Position numbers and translations under genes: made by a program
DNA from: Bathynomus jamesi
Lineage: Eukaryota > Arthropoda > Malacostraca > Isopoda > Cirolanidae
Direction of reading: 5' to 3'
Assembly: GCA_023014485.1 (NCBI GenBank)
Contig: JAJOZX010008852.1
Span: 101,043 to 165,042 of the forward strand
DNA length: 64,000 nt
Notes under the pieces: generated by a model
Databases searched by the model: none
What the model saw: only the letters and a program-made list of their open reading frames with translations
What the model was told of the DNA's origin: nothing
Shown: piece after piece, positions 45,590 through 59,215 of the stretch
Layout: each line of letters starts with the position of its first letter
Position numbering within the stretch: the stretch's first letter is position 1

Positions 45590-46095
45590 GGGGGGTGTAG
45601 TGGCTAGCGTCGCTGACTACGAATCCATCGGCCCCGGGTTCGAGACCAGGTGACGGCAGCTGGCTCGCAGCAAAACCCAGCTGTTCATCCTTCTACACAA
45701 TAAAGAAAGTGGTTCGTAGATAAATGGGTACGCTAGGTGGCCTAGTGGTTAAGACGCTGGGCTGCTGGTGGGGCGTGGTTCGGATTCCACGTTAAACTGG
45801 TCTAAGGTGGAGCAAAAAGCTCGACCTTCGTCGGAATGAACAATTCGGGCGGAAGCTAACCAAAGGTTATATTATGGAACGTAAAAACGATAAATTTTGG
45901 GTTAAGGATGTGGCAACTCCACCACCCGCCTTAAGGCGCAGCTAGCTCCCCGCATCTCCTACGATACAGGAGGGGAAAGATGGGCTGGGGACCCATCCCT
46001 CCCTCCCTCTTTGCCCACGTACGGCAGTAATAACCTTAGACATCCCAATTTTTGGGACAAGAGATTTTGATGAATTTGAGTATTAAAAAAAAAAA
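45590..46095 (+). mobile_element. tRNA-derived SINE(s), two pol III heads
   Basis: First head: GTAGTGGCTAGCGTCGC (A-box-like) and GGGTTCGAGACC (B-box-like), 45597-45652. Second head: TGGCCTAGTGGTTAAGACG and GTGGTTCGGATTCCAC, 45737-45792, with a longer body containing GACCTTCGTCGGAATGAA and ending in an A-run near 46084-46095. They may be two SINEs side by side. Confidence 0.68.
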
Positions 46096-46324
46096 TTTAA
46101 TACACATTATAATTATATATAGTGCATATATGCTAAAGTTATACTATAAGAGTATTCATTTTGGTTTTCCTTTAATTCGAGGTAGCAATTAATTTTAAGA
46201 TTTCCACCAGTGAAAATTAAAAAAAAAAAAATAATCGAACGAGGAAAGAATTTTTTTAGGAACTTCGCCCACTAATTTTACATGAAGAGTGAATAAGTAG
46301 CACTTTAAAATATACCGTTTACGT

Positions 46325-46802
46325 CACTGGTCGGGGAACAGGGGTAAATTTAAAAATTTTGGGGGTAATGCGTGCGGTATGAGAGACTTTGTGCTGGTAT
46401 TTTTTTCGTATATTTTTATTTTATTTTGTTACATAAATGTGGCGTTATTTTAAATTTTAGAATATTATGAATTTACGTCCTGATTTTGATGTTGTATCAA
46501 AAATGAAACCATCATTTTTCCAAAACCTGAAGTGGAGATGTTTTGAATGAAATTCTTCAGTTCTTCAATCCTTTTTACTAATTTTGTTTGTGTGCTATTC
46601 TTATGCCAGCATGTGTGGCTTTTTTTTATTTCTCCGTAATAATGGATCCAATAAACATTTTTTTAATTTGAATTTTTTGTATACCATATGCAACAATTTT
46701 AAGAGCAATTGGCTTGTTTTTGTTTACTTTGAAGTCTGGGGGTAATTTCATTTTACTCAAATAGATTTTTGGGTAATACCCAAAAAAGTTCCCCGACCCA
46801 TG
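46325..46802. mobile_element. hAT-type MITE with perfect 8-base target duplication
   Basis: Ends CACTGGTCGGGGAAC and complement (GTTCCCCGACCCATG). The 8 bases GTTTACGT stand directly on both sides (46317-46324 and 46803-46810). 8-base duplications are the mark of hAT transposition. No transposase inside. Confidence 0.88.
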
Positions 46803-47695
46803 GTTTACGTAAATACTCAATTTCGAGTTGAAGTAATATTTTTTATTTTTTTATGCAAGTTTAAACAACTTTTATCATTCTTAATAATTTGTAATTTTGC
46901 GAGAAAAAAGTGAGCAACACCGAGTAAATTTGACTCTTGAAAAGGAAAGTACTAGCTTACACCTTCGAAATTTATGTCGAGTCTAACAATATTCACGTAC
47001 TACTGAACTATTTCGATGTTGCATTACGAAAACTGTATATACAGTGTATCTACGACTTACTGGAAGCCCTCATCGTGGCCTACTTTAAAACCCAAACCAG
47101 CCCGGCATCTTAAAACCATTTTGAACCCCACAAAAAAAAAAAAAAAAAAACAGCACAGCAACCCATGAACCCGCACAAAAGCACAAACCCAAACTCTGAA
47201 CAAGGGCCTTGTACAACCACCTTTAATCCTTTATTGCCGGCAATGAACACCAACCCAACTAAACCCGTATAGCTACTCTAAAATTAAGAAACTCGGGATT
47301 AATAGGTTAATGTATTTTAAATAACAACAATAATAATATTAGTCACAATTTAACTGTAAAAACGGCAACAGATGGAAATTGTTAATCAAGATTTTAAAGC
47401 ATTAAAAAGTTAATTAACAAAAAATAGTGTCTCTCCGCGACAAGAATTTGACCATTTCTAAATAAAACGTGACAAATAGGCTGGATTCAAAGAAACAATG
47501 AAGCGATTAATAGTGACTCCCAATTTAGGTACTGTTACGCTGCGTGACACTATTTTTATGTAACATTGTTAACACCGTCACGTGATGAAAGGGGACTTAT
47601 TATAAAAAAAAATTGGTACGGTAACATTTGGGGATAAAAAAAAACTAAAAATTCCTGTAACTTCTGAACAAGTTAATTCAATCTCATTTTTAACT

Positions 47696-47703
47696 ATATA
47701 TAT

Positions 47704-47749
<46 letters not shown>
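47696..47749. repeat. (TA)n array
   Basis: About 54 bases, one slip. Confidence 0.95.
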
Positions 47750-47751
<2 letters not shown>

Positions 47752-48584
47752 TTAAAAATAGTAAAAAAATTAAAGAACAGTTAGGTAAAAGTACTGTTAC
47801 AGTAATTAAAAAATTAATACCGTACTTCATATATGCATATCCTGCACAATCGTTCACAGAATACTGGTGCCTATCCCTCTGGTTCTATATCGTGAACAGA
47901 GGGATTTTTGGGACACACCAGATTTCTGTAATACAAGTTGTACGTGATAACGTGAGTTTCGTACGATTATGAAGGGGTGGTTGGGTGGGGGTGTGTGGGG
48001 GGATGAAAGTGGAATTCCGTACTTTTATTAATGGCAGACTTTGATGTAGGCAGGCCACACAACACCGGCTGCAAAAACACACATAGAAGAGTAATCCTAC
48101 GTGCTCATTAATCAATAATTATTTTCACAGGTAACTAACTAACAACTTTTTGTCTACTGAACTAAAAATGACTCCTGTTAAATCTAATTATCCTTACTAC
48201 TACGTTGGTATAAAAAAAAAAAATCTAATAATATACTTAGTTAATAGTTATTACAAAAAACAAATACTCGAACACCATCATAAGACCTAAGGACTACATT
48301 CTAAAATCCTTTAATAAAAGAAATAATAATAATACGAGTTTAAAAATTAAAAAAAAAAAAAGTGCTACAAACAAAAATGTTAACTGTTAACTAACAATAA
48401 TGTTAAAAACTTAGATTTAAACCTCCCGCAGCAGCAACGAGGAACTAAAGAACTACACAGATATTAAAAATATAATATATACAGTATAATAATAAATAAA
48501 TTATATGACAGTCAATTACTTAGCATAAACTTCGCACCGCAAAACCAAAAAATAAAGTTTTAATGCCAAATGCCACCATAACAT

Positions 48585-48617
<33 letters not shown>

Positions 48618-48815
48618 GCAGAAAAACTGAAGCATCAAAAATGCATTTAGAATAGAAAGTAATTCCGAGTTCCCATGCAGTGAGGAGCGGAAAAATTAAA
48701 TAATAATAAATGAATAAAAATAAACAAAAAAGTACCAAAATGTTTCGGTAAAAAAAAAGAAAAATCCTATACGATTCTATTTGAGGGAAAAAAAAGTTCC
48801 TTGCCTATGCCTATG

Positions 48816-48819
<4 letters not shown>

Positions 48820-48886
<67 letters not shown>
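48820..48886. repeat. (TA)n array
   Basis: About 66 bases of unbroken TA. Confidence 0.95.
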
Positions 48887-48889
<3 letters not shown>

Positions 48890-49658
48890 ATGATAACTTT
48901 AATATGTAAGAATAAACCTGGTTTTAAAAAAAAATTTATAGACCTGATTTGAATTTTCAAATGCATTAACGAGCAACTGGCAATGAAATTTGCCATTTAT
49001 TTTAATAAAAAAGATTTGAATCACTGACTAACTTCAAATAAAACATTTTCAAATGTTAAAAAACGGGCTTTTATTTAAAGACAAATAAATAAGTTACACC
49101 TACTCAACCTTCGTAAGCCTGACAAAATTAAATAAATTAAAAAATAAGAAAATAAAGCAGCTACCTATTGGATAAGTGAAAAACTAAAAATAAAAACTGA
49201 CTAAATAAAACAAGGGGCAACCAATTCAAGTTAATACCTTCAATTAGGTACAGAATAATTTAGAAAAAAAAATGAAACTAAGAAGCGAAAGTAATTATGA
49301 AACGGGAAGAAGGATATAAATAAACTTTTAATCCAAACCGTTCTTTAACAGACAGCGGCCAATCAACGAGAAATTTAGCGTTAAAATCTGGCTCAATCGG
49401 ATGGAAAAAAAAAAAGGAAGAGGAGGAAAGAGATCAATGACATCACAGTAAGGCAAAAGTAATAACGAACACACAAACAAAATATTAATGTTGTCACAAC
49501 CCGAATTTGGTGGAAGACAAGAGGTAAAAAAAACAACAACCGAGGTTCGGTAATAAGTGAAAAAAGTGATGAATGAGGGGAAAATCTAAGGAATGAGGAG
49601 AATATAAAATTGAAGTGAAGAGTATATGAGGGTATGAAAATGCCTGCCGTAGCCGTAC

Positions 49659-49734
49659 CTAGTCCGTCATGTTGGTACTCATCCTGAGGGAGAAGGAAGC
49701 ACGTGAGAACTTCATCGCCCGTCTCGTCATCCAC
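49659..49734 (-). CDS. scrib: scrib exon 6: LAPSDa end
   Basis: 76 bases, phase 0 in, phase 1 out. It encodes VDDETGDEVLTCFLLPQ, the second part of the LAP-specific domain, then a short acidic stretch DEYQHDGL. Acceptor ctttcag, donor CTAG|GTACGG. The split codon with exon 7 gives Glu. Confidence 0.95.
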
Positions 49735-49976
49735 CTGAAAGAGGAACGCTCATTAATGCTTTTCCGCAGCACGCACGCACTCTTCCCATTGGTTAAGAAA
49801 AATAATGAACCTCATCTCCAACTCGGCATTTTTTTTTTTTTTTTTTCTTTAGAAACTAAAGTTTTAGTAACCGTGCACCGATTTAGGCTACCCCCTTCGT
49901 AAAACGGGGTTCGTAAACCCAGGGGCAAGGTGGTGGTATTGGCAAAGATGGAACTGGCGATATTTTCTACCTAGCG

Positions 49977-50155
49977 CGGTGGTTCCCAACCTTTTTTGTA
50001 TGGTTACCCAAAACCCAATTCTAATCCAGCTCCATTACCCAAATCATTAGATATTTTTTATAACCTTGTGGATTATCACAATATTATTTGTTATAACTTC
50101 TGGATCGCGCGTCATTACCTCAGTGGGTAATTTATCTCTAGGTTGGGAACCACTG
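49977..50155. mobile_element. hAT-type MITE, 179 bases, perfect 8-base target duplication
   Basis: Ends CGGTGGTTCCCAACC and GGTTGGGAACCACTG. ACCTAGCG is found at 49969-49976 and again at 50156-50163. The CAGTGGTTCCCAACC end type is common among hAT elements. Confidence 0.9.
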
Positions 50156-50523
50156 ACCTAGCGTATGGAGCGTGAACTGAACTTTGATGAACAAGGGCAC
50201 ACTCGCAGGATTTAGTTTTACCAAAATGTCAATGTTATCACATTAACCTTCAAAATATGCAATTTTATACGTTTAATTTATTAACTGATTCTGTGTCTGA
50301 TTACATATTAAACTGTATAATAATAATAACAATAAAACACTAAAATATAATTTAAGTTGAAGACTTTTTTCGCGGGTAATTTAGTTCTTTCCAAACACGA
50401 TGTAAGGGGGTAAAAAACCTCGCGAACGAAAAAGCGGATAGAGTTTCTTATCTTGTTATAATCTTCGATGTTGTTCGTCGTTCCATATTTAAAGTAATAT
50501 AGTTTCGGAAAAAAATTCGCCTA

Positions 50524-50688
<165 letters not shown>

Positions 50689-51014
50689 TTAAAAGTTTCA
50701 TCGTTAGTAGAAAGGAAACGAAAACAAATTAAGTCTTTTCGATGAAATAAAACCTTCATTTTTTGCTTTTTATGAATTCGTACGTTTTCGATCCGATTAA
50801 AAGCAAATTATCATTATAAAAAAAATCAGATAATTCAGAAATCTTCATTTTAAAAACATACCTCGTGAAGTACTTTATAAAAACATGATTGTATAAAGTG
50901 CGTTAGCTACAGTAAATTATCATCCCTTGTAACGATGCAACACAGCCATGATTAAGATTTAAAAGAAGAAAAAGTAGTACGCAAATTAATTCTAATAAAG
51001 CTCTCAAAACTTAC

Positions 51015-51126
51015 CTGTTCCCCGAAACGTCTAAAACGTGAAGTTCTCTACACTTCCCAGTTTCCTGAGGAAGAAACTGCAAACGGTTGTCCCGCAAGGA
51101 GAGAACGCCTAAATTAACCAATTTCC
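51015..51126 (-). CDS. scrib: scrib exon 4: last LRRs
   Basis: 112 bases, phase 1 in, phase 2 out. It encodes LVNLGVLSLRDNRLQFLPQE and RELHVLDVSGN, the end of the LRR array. Acceptor cgttgcag, donor ACAG|GTAAGT. The split Arg codon joins exon 5 (SGN-R-LQHLP). Confidence 0.95.
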
Positions 51127-51256
51127 CTGCAACGATAAACGAACGATCGCTTAATTGATATAAGGGGAGAGTAAAAATCTGTTGAAAAGAACTCCGAACA
51201 TTTACGTTAAGCATTAATGAGCATTTTCAAACGTCTTCCGCATCAATTTCGAGCTA

Positions 51257-52611
<1,355 letters not shown>

Positions 52612-52995
52612 TTAACTTAATGCCGCAGCAGGACACGATGTAAACTCAACGTACAGTGAAAGGGCGGACTTTGATACTTAAACTCAAACGTCATTTAAAT
52701 CATTCGCTTCAGTAAACTTAAAAGTGAAAATACATTTCAGAAACTTTTAAAATCAACAAGTTTTTCTTCACTTATAACCCGTCTTTTTTACCATTTTACT
52801 AAAATGTTATGTACTTTGCGAAATAGCTCAACGTAATAGGCGTGATCAATGCCTCCTCATTGCGACACACACACACACACACTAAATGAGAAGGAAGACA
52901 CTTTTTGTCTGTATAAATACTGCCATTCTGACAACTAACATTTATTCATAATAAATTACGGGTTAAAGTTTTCATATAGAGAAAAAAATTATATA

Positions 52996-53079
52996 CAAGG
53001 TGTCCCATAAGTCCGGTCTCATAGGAAAATTTATTTTCAATTAAATTTTCATACGATACCGGACTTATGGGACACCCTG
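52996..53079. mobile_element. 84-base mariner-type mini-MITE
   Basis: CAAGGTGTCCCATAAGTCCG at one end and CGGACTTATGGGACACCCTG at the other, only about 40 bases apart, flanked by TA. The ends resemble those of CAGGGTGTCC-type mariner elements in this window but belong to a separate family. Confidence 0.82.
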
Positions 53080-53144
53080 TATGTAAAAAGATATTTAACT
53101 CTTCATACTTCCACTTAAACTATGAATGCATCGATGATTAAGAA

Positions 53145-53330
53145 AATAGCATCCCCACAAGGAAGGAAAGTGATTCCGAGGCTTTTTCGTGTATTCAACA
53201 GTACAACCTCCCTGACGAGGTGTACTGTTCAATACGCAAAAGACCTTGGATCGCTTTTCATTTTTCCTTGCGGAAGTGCGTCATTTATTTATTTCACGTG
53301 TTTAATAGTGAAATCCATGACACACACACA
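53145..53330. mobile_element. Penelope-type terminal fragment, inverted pieces
   Basis: The left piece (GATTCCGAGGCTTTTTCGTG) is an end sequence on the minus strand; the right piece (CCTGACGAGGTGTACTGTTC, then GACCTTGGATCGCTTTTC and TTTCACGTGTTTAATAGTGA) is the same end on the plus strand. The ribozyme core at 53212-53218 is intact, but its GAAA partner reads CAAAA. Likely a relic. Confidence 0.7.
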
Positions 53331-54197
53331 TTATTTATATAAAAAAAATTTTGTCAAAGACAATTTTACGATTTACATAAATATGCATTTAACACAAATG
53401 AATTGTTATAACCCCTCAGCGACTTTGCTTCACTGAGGTTTAGGCAGTAATCTTAAAATTAATTTTGGTAATTTGGGCGATTTTGGAGAGCTTACGGCAA
53501 CACTTCTATGGGGGTTTAATTTTTATACTTTTTTCTGAAGGGTGGGCCAGACCCAGCATCTTATTAGACCAGACTGTCAAGTGTCCCGGGTCAGACCAAA
53601 ATTTTGAGAACGAGGAACGAAATTAGTGTTGATAAAATCGGAGTTACAATTACACACCCAATGAAATAGGGTATGACGAGTAGTATACACTAGGACAGCC
53701 ACTTTCATAAAGAAATAAACCTCGCATCAAAGTACGTACTGCTTTCGGGAAACGTACAAATTTAACGAAAACCATAAAACGGAGCGATTCGAGAGAACTC
53801 GAACAAACGTTTTACAGTGCAATTTTACGTACTTTCACCAATTAAAGAAATCGGAACAGCGTGTTGTGTTAATGTTCAAATATACCGGTACTTACACTTG
53901 AGCGCGCGTGACCGTGAAAAAATCTCCAATTTTATATAGGGTATATATAATTTTAATGTAACTATGTACTGAATAGTTCCTCTGAAAATGCAAAAAACTG
54001 AAATGTTATATCAAATATTTAATATAATTTACTTAGAAAATGCTTATAACGTCGTCAAAGTAGGTCCAAAACCCTGAACATGCAGTTTATGAACCATGAT
54101 CATTTTTTTTTTCTTTCCACGTGTGGTGATTCCGAACGAGGGTTAACCTATTAACAGAACCAACAACGTTTGGAGCTTTTCAAAAACCGATACTTAC
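53331..54197. other. scrib intron 1-2
   Basis: AT-rich, no gene or element ends recognised. Confidence 0.5.
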
Positions 54198-54318
54198 AAG
54201 GACTTCGATGTCGTTGTCTCCTATGTCCAATCTTTGTAATTTAACCAGATGGGAGACGGATTCGGGCAAACCCTTTAACAAGTTTTCCCGAAGTTCCAAA
54301 GACGTTAAATTTACAAGA
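54198..54318 (-). CDS. scrib: scrib exon 1 of window: LRRs
   Basis: 121 bases, entering with one base of a split codon and leaving in phase 0. It encodes two leucine-rich repeat units: LVNLTSLELRENLLKGLP, then HLVKLQRLDIGDNDIEVL. The acceptor follows a long T run (tttttttcag) and the donor is CTT|GTAAGT. The repeat continues directly into exon 2 (IEVL then [10 protein letters not shown]). This is the most upstream scrib exon I can find, so about half of the LRR array is missing from the window. Confidence 0.9.
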
Positions 54319-54361
54319 CTGAAAAAAAAAGAAAGGAAACCGGTCATAAAAATGTGAAATA

Positions 54362-54392
<31 letters not shown>

Positions 54393-54879
54393 TGTTAACG
54401 TAGTATTTGGAGTACTTTACTGCAACATTATCGATAGAAAACGAAAATAAATAATTACGTTAGGGTTAGGGTAAAAACAAAACTTACACCAGTCCATTAA
54501 TTACTACAGTCGAGGATTACTAACAAGCTATAATAAATTTAATTAAGAGAAGAGTACGGAACACCTTTTACAAACTGTGCTCCTGATGATCATTTAGAAG
54601 CAATAAGTATGGCTATAATAAACTCGCCAAATGGTTACAAAAATACTTGCTCTTTCAACACAACTTTTTTAAACATTTAATGCCTGACAGGCTAACATCA
54701 GACGATTTTATTCCATCTTAGGAAAGATCCCGAGACAGCAACAAAGGACTTGAACGATTCGGCTTTTCGTTGCCTCGCGAAATTACTGGAGTGAGTCAAA
54801 GCGCCATGAACAAGTAAGGTCAGAAAAGATCACAAAAGGAGAGGCCGAGGGCACTGACTAATATATATATATATATATA
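54319..54879. other. DNA right of scrib exon 1
   Basis: TA array near 54360-54384. Around 54760-54860 a plus-strand stretch (EITGVSQSAMNK, then SQKERPRALT) resembles the HTH of a Tc1 transposase, too short to classify. Confidence 0.4.
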
Positions 54880-55637
54880 CAGGGTGGGCTGTAAGTTTCC
54901 ATACATAGGAAAATTTAAACGTTTGTTTTTATGTTTCAGATACCCTAAAAATATGCGTTTGTAAGATCTTGTTTACTGATGAAGCAAATTTTTACGTCAA
55001 TGGAGAGGTTAATCGGCAAAACATACGTTATTGGAGTAATGCTAACCCTAACTGGCTGAGTCCGACGAAGATGCAAGGTGCCGGTAAAGTGATGGTGTGG
55101 GCCGGGATATGGGGTGACAGAATTATTGGACCAATTTTTGTCAGTGGAAATCTTAATGCCGAAAGGTATCTTAACATGTTGCAAGAAGAGATTTTCCCAT
55201 CCCTGCTAAACGAGGAAGGTAACTTCCCAGTTTACTTCCAGCAAGATGGAGCTCCACCTCATTATGGTCTTCACGTGCGTCGGTATTTGGATCAGCAGCA
55301 GTTTCCGGATGCTTGGATTGGTCGGCGTGGTCCTGTGGAGTGGCCTCCCAGATCCCCAGATCTCACCCCCCTTGATTTCTATCTTTGGGGGCACTTGAAG
55401 GCCATGGTGTATCAGGAAAAGATACGAGACATAAATCATCTAAAGGAACGTATCACCAACGCCATTACAAGCATAACGTCAACTGTGCTAATGCGTGTTC
55501 ATCAACAGTGGGGAACACGTATTGAAATGTGTTTTCAAAACAATGGCAACCATGTAGAGCATATTATATAAATAAAAATGGTTGTCCATAAAAAAATGTT
55601 TATTTTTCCTATGTATGGAAACTTACGGCCCACCCTG
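54880..55637 (+). mobile_element. mariner-type element, family H (DD41D-like), 5' half deleted
   Basis: Ends CAGGGTGGGCTGTAAGTTTC and complement over about 30 bases, between TA arrays. The frame 54957-55571 covers only the catalytic part: [10 protein letters not shown] (first D), [13 protein letters not shown] (second D), [20 protein letters not shown] (third D, 42 residues on by my count). The HTH half is missing. The catalytic part has no stop, so the deletion is recent relative to other copies. Confidence 0.9.
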
Positions 55638-55669
55638 TATATATATATATATATTTTTTTTTTTGGCTG

Positions 55670-57434
55670 CAATTCCACAAGGAAAAAGAAAAACGATTCC
55701 AAGTCCTTTCGTGTATTCAGAGCTACACCTCGTCAGGGAATGAAGAGAGAAAGCAAGATGCCCATAAATATATACAACGTAGCGGAAACCAAAGCAAATA
55801 GCACATACTTAAAAAGAGTTAATGAGAGGCAAAAGGAATTTTAACAAGATATTGTCAATTTTATACATTCCCGCAGTTATTGAAATTGTTTTTAAAATTA
55901 ATAAATGCACATTCTAGAATATTTCTTTCTATTATATATCTGTTTTCAACAAGCGTTTTAGAACTATCCCACTTAATGCTATGATTACATCTATACATAT
56001 GGTTAAACAAAGCATTGGAATTATTAGCTGTTCTACACGCATATTTATGCTGTTTTACCCTAATATCTAACGTTTTACCCGTTTGGCCTATATATACCCA
56101 GTTACATTGCGTACATCCAATCGAATACACACAACCTACAACATTTTCCAAGCTATTCTTTATTAGGCGTGCTTTAACAGTATTATTATACTTAAAGACT
56201 ACATTGATGCCAATTGCTTTAAGTAAAGTCGGAAGATATTTTAAATTAACATGGTAAGGTAGGCTAAGGATATTTTGACGCTCAAATTCTTTACAGTTAC
56301 ATTATTATAATACCTATTCTTGGCTTTCCTAAAGACATTTATCTAAAAATGAAATAGGATAACATAATTTAGTACCAATATTCATGATATTGCATAACTC
56401 GGAATCTATAAATTCAGGACTGACAACTCTCAATGCTCTAAGAAACATAGAGAAAATAGAGGATTTAATCGAGGGATGATGGTCAGAATAAAAATGCAAA
56501 TAAGAGTTATTATTAGTAGGCTTGCGATAGACTTCAAATTTGAACTGATTAGAGCATCTCCAAATTTTTAGATCCAGAAAAGATAGGCTTCCATCATTTT
56601 CTTTTTCAACTGTGAACTTAATAGATGGGACTAAATGGCTGAGCCTACCAAGAAATAAGTCAACATCCAAATTATTACTTTGGCCTAATATATCATCTGT
56701 ATACCTGTACCAAACCAGGTTAAAATTAACAATCGAAGGCAAAATTCTACTTTCAAAAAATTCCATTTATAAATTAGCTAGTACAGGTGAAAGGGAATTT
56801 CCCATCGCCAATCCAAACGACATAGCATAAAACTTATTTTCAAACTGAAATTTACAATCTTTGACACAAAGCTTAATTAACTCAATAAGAGTGTTGTGTT
56901 GAACCGGGAAAGAATATTCAGAGATCTTATCTTTTAAAAAATCAAGTAGGTCATCATCAAGAGGGACTTTTGTGAATAACGAGCATACATCAAAGCTTAC
57001 CAATCTGAAATTAGGGTCATTAGGAAACTTGGGTTTGTCAATAAGATCCATGCTATTTACAATATGTGACTGACTTAGAAATAGAACCAACTAACTGCGT
57101 TAATAAACTAACTAACTACTTAGATAGCTTATAGGTTACGGAGCCTACTGAGCTAACAATAGGCCTCATGGGATTATTAACTTTGTGTGGTTTACTAAGC
57201 CGTACAGATATGGTAGTGACGGATTGATACTAAGAAACTGCTGCAAAAGCCCATTATAGTTATTTTTTAATATTTCTCTTAATTTCCTGTTAAACCTTTT
57301 ATTAACATCCTCCAATTGGTCTTTATTTAGAGGTTTGTACGTGTCGCGATCACTCAATAATGTATTCATCTTTTCAACATAACTGCTTTTGTCCATGACG
57401 ACGATCGAATTAGATTTGTCCGCTTTAGTAATAT
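55670..57434 (-). mobile_element. Penelope-like retroelement, family 1, minus copy
   Basis: On the minus strand from 57396: N-terminal region (MDKSSYVEKMNTLLSDRDTY, then FLSINPSLPYLYGL), RT motifs LVSFDVCSLFTKVPLDDDLL, MSFGLAMGNSLSPVLANL, WYRYTDDILGQ (YTDD box), GSLSFLDLKIW, YRKPTNNNSYLHFYSDHHPS, then a GIY-YIG nuclease (CVYSIGCTQC, WVYIGQTGKTLDIRVKQHKY). This RT plus GIY-YIG order defines Penelope-like elements. Several frame breaks. The 3' end (55676-55860) carries a hammerhead motif. It pairs head to head with the plus copy. Confidence 0.92.
55696..55741 (-). ncRNA. hammerhead ribozyme motif, Penelope 1 minus copy
   Basis: Minus strand: ATTCC (helix I), CTGACGA, helix II GTGTA...TACAC, GAAA, GGACTT, then GGAAT closing helix I with ATTCC over five pairs. 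All invariant core bases are present. Helix III is only the short AGGACT stretch, as in the minimal hammerheads known from Penelope-like elements. Confidence 0.72.
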
Positions 57435-58395
57435 GTAATGAATCATTATTTTTAAGTGTTTTAGGGCTTTTTCAAACCTCAAAGGATAATTCGATTCATA
57501 CCTCGTATTACTAAAGCGGACAAATCTAATTCGATCGTCGTCATGGACAAAAAGTTATGTTGAAAAGATGAATACGTTATTGAGTGATCGCGACACGTAC
57601 AAACCTCTAAATAGAGACCAATTGGAGGATGTTAATAAAAGGTTTAACAGGAAATTAAGAGAAATATTAAAAAATAACTATAATGGGCTTTTGCAGCAGT
57701 TTCTTAGTATCAATCCGTCACTACCATATCTGTACGGCTTAGTAAAAACACACAAAGTTAATAATCCCATGAGGCCTATTGTTAGCTCAGTAGGCTCCGT
57801 AACCTATAAGCTATCTAAGTGGTTAGTTAGTTTATTTACGCCGTTAGTTGGTTCTATTTCTAAGTCAGTCACATATTGTAAATAGCATGGATCTTATTGA
57901 CAAACTGAAGTTTCCTAATGACACAAATTTAAAATTGGTAAGCTTTGATGTATGCTCGTTATTCACAAAAGTCCATGTTGATGACCTACTTGATTTTTTC
58001 AAAGATAAGATCTCTGAATATTCTTTCCCGGTTCAACACAACACTCTTATTTATTGAGTTAATTAAGCTTTGTGTTAAAGATTGTAAATTTCAGTTTGAA
58101 AATAAGTTTTATGCTATGTCGTTTGGATTGGCGATGGGAAATCCTCTTTCACCTGTACTAGCTAATTTATATATGGAATTTTTTGAAAGTAGAATTTTGC
58201 CTTCGATTGTTAATTTTAACCTGGTTTGGTACAGGTATATAGATAATATTTTATGCCTTTGGCCTAATAATTTAGATGTCGACTTATTTCTTGGTAGGCT
58301 CAACAATTTAGTCCCATCTATTAAGTTCACAGTTGAAAAAGAAAATGATGGAAGCCTATCTTTTCTGGATCTAAAAATTTGGAGATGCTCTAATC

Positions 58396-58589
58396 CAGTG
58401 GTTCTTAACCGGGGGGGCGCGCCCCCCTAGAAACAGGAATTTCTCTAATTGTATTTGTTATTCTCTTAACGAGAGCATGGGCTAATATTGAGAAGTTATT
58501 GAGAATGTTATTTTGATTGAAGGGGGGCGTGGAGGGAAGGACCAATTCCTAGAGGGGGCATGGTAGTAAAAAGGTTAAGAACCACTGCA
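58396..58589. mobile_element. hAT-type MITE nested in Penelope 1
   Basis: Ends CAGTGGTTCTTAACC and GGTTAAGAACCACTG(ca). Flanks CTCTAATC (58388-58395) and GTCTAATC (58590-58597) are an 8-base duplication with one mismatch; the uninterrupted sequence is seen in the minus copy. A gggggggcgcgccccccc-like palindrome lies near the left end. Confidence 0.9.
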
Positions 58590-59215
58590 GTCTAATCAGT
58601 TCAAATTTGAAGTCTATCACAAGCCTACTAATAATAACTCTTATTTGCATTTTTATTCTGACCATCATCCCTCGATTAAATCCTCTATTTTCTCTGCTAT
58701 GTTTCTTAGAGCATTGAGAGTTATCAGTCCTGAAGTTTTAGATTTCGAGTTATGCAATATCATGAATATTGGTACTGTTAAAGCACGCCTAATAAAGAAT
58801 AGCCCGGAAAATGTTGTTGGTTGTGTGTATTCGATTGGATGTATACAATGTAACTCAGTATATTATAGGCTAAACGGGTAAAACGTTAGATATTATGGTA
58901 AAACAGCATAAATATGCGTGTAGAACAGCTAATAATTCCAATGCTTTGTTTAACCATATGTATAGATGTAATCATAGCATGAAGTGGGATAGTTCTAAAG
59001 CGCTTGTTGAAAACAGATATATAATAGAAAGAAATATTCTAGAATGTGCATTTATTCATTTTAAAAACAATTTCAATAACAGTGCGGAATGTATAAAATC
59101 GACAATATCTTGTTAAAATTCCTTTTGCCTCTCATTAACTCTTGTTAAGTATGTGCTAATTGCTTTGGTTTCCGCTACGTTGTATATATTTATGGGCATC
59201 TTGCCTTCTCTCTTC

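Larger units (their letters stand above)
46811..49658. other. scrib intron 6-7, right part
   Basis: AT-rich. TA arrays at 47696-47749 and 48820-48886 (the second follows three gcctat units), an (ATA)n run at 48588-48615, and A-runs at 47132-47150. No gene or element ends recognised. Confidence 0.55.

Noticed and set aside
46626..46820. 64-codon minus-strand frame in the hAT MITE
   Set aside because: No recognised domain and it runs across the element border into the target duplication.
53212..53260. Active hammerhead ribozyme
   Set aside because: CTGACGA is present but the GAAA box is changed to CAAAA and helix I is weak.
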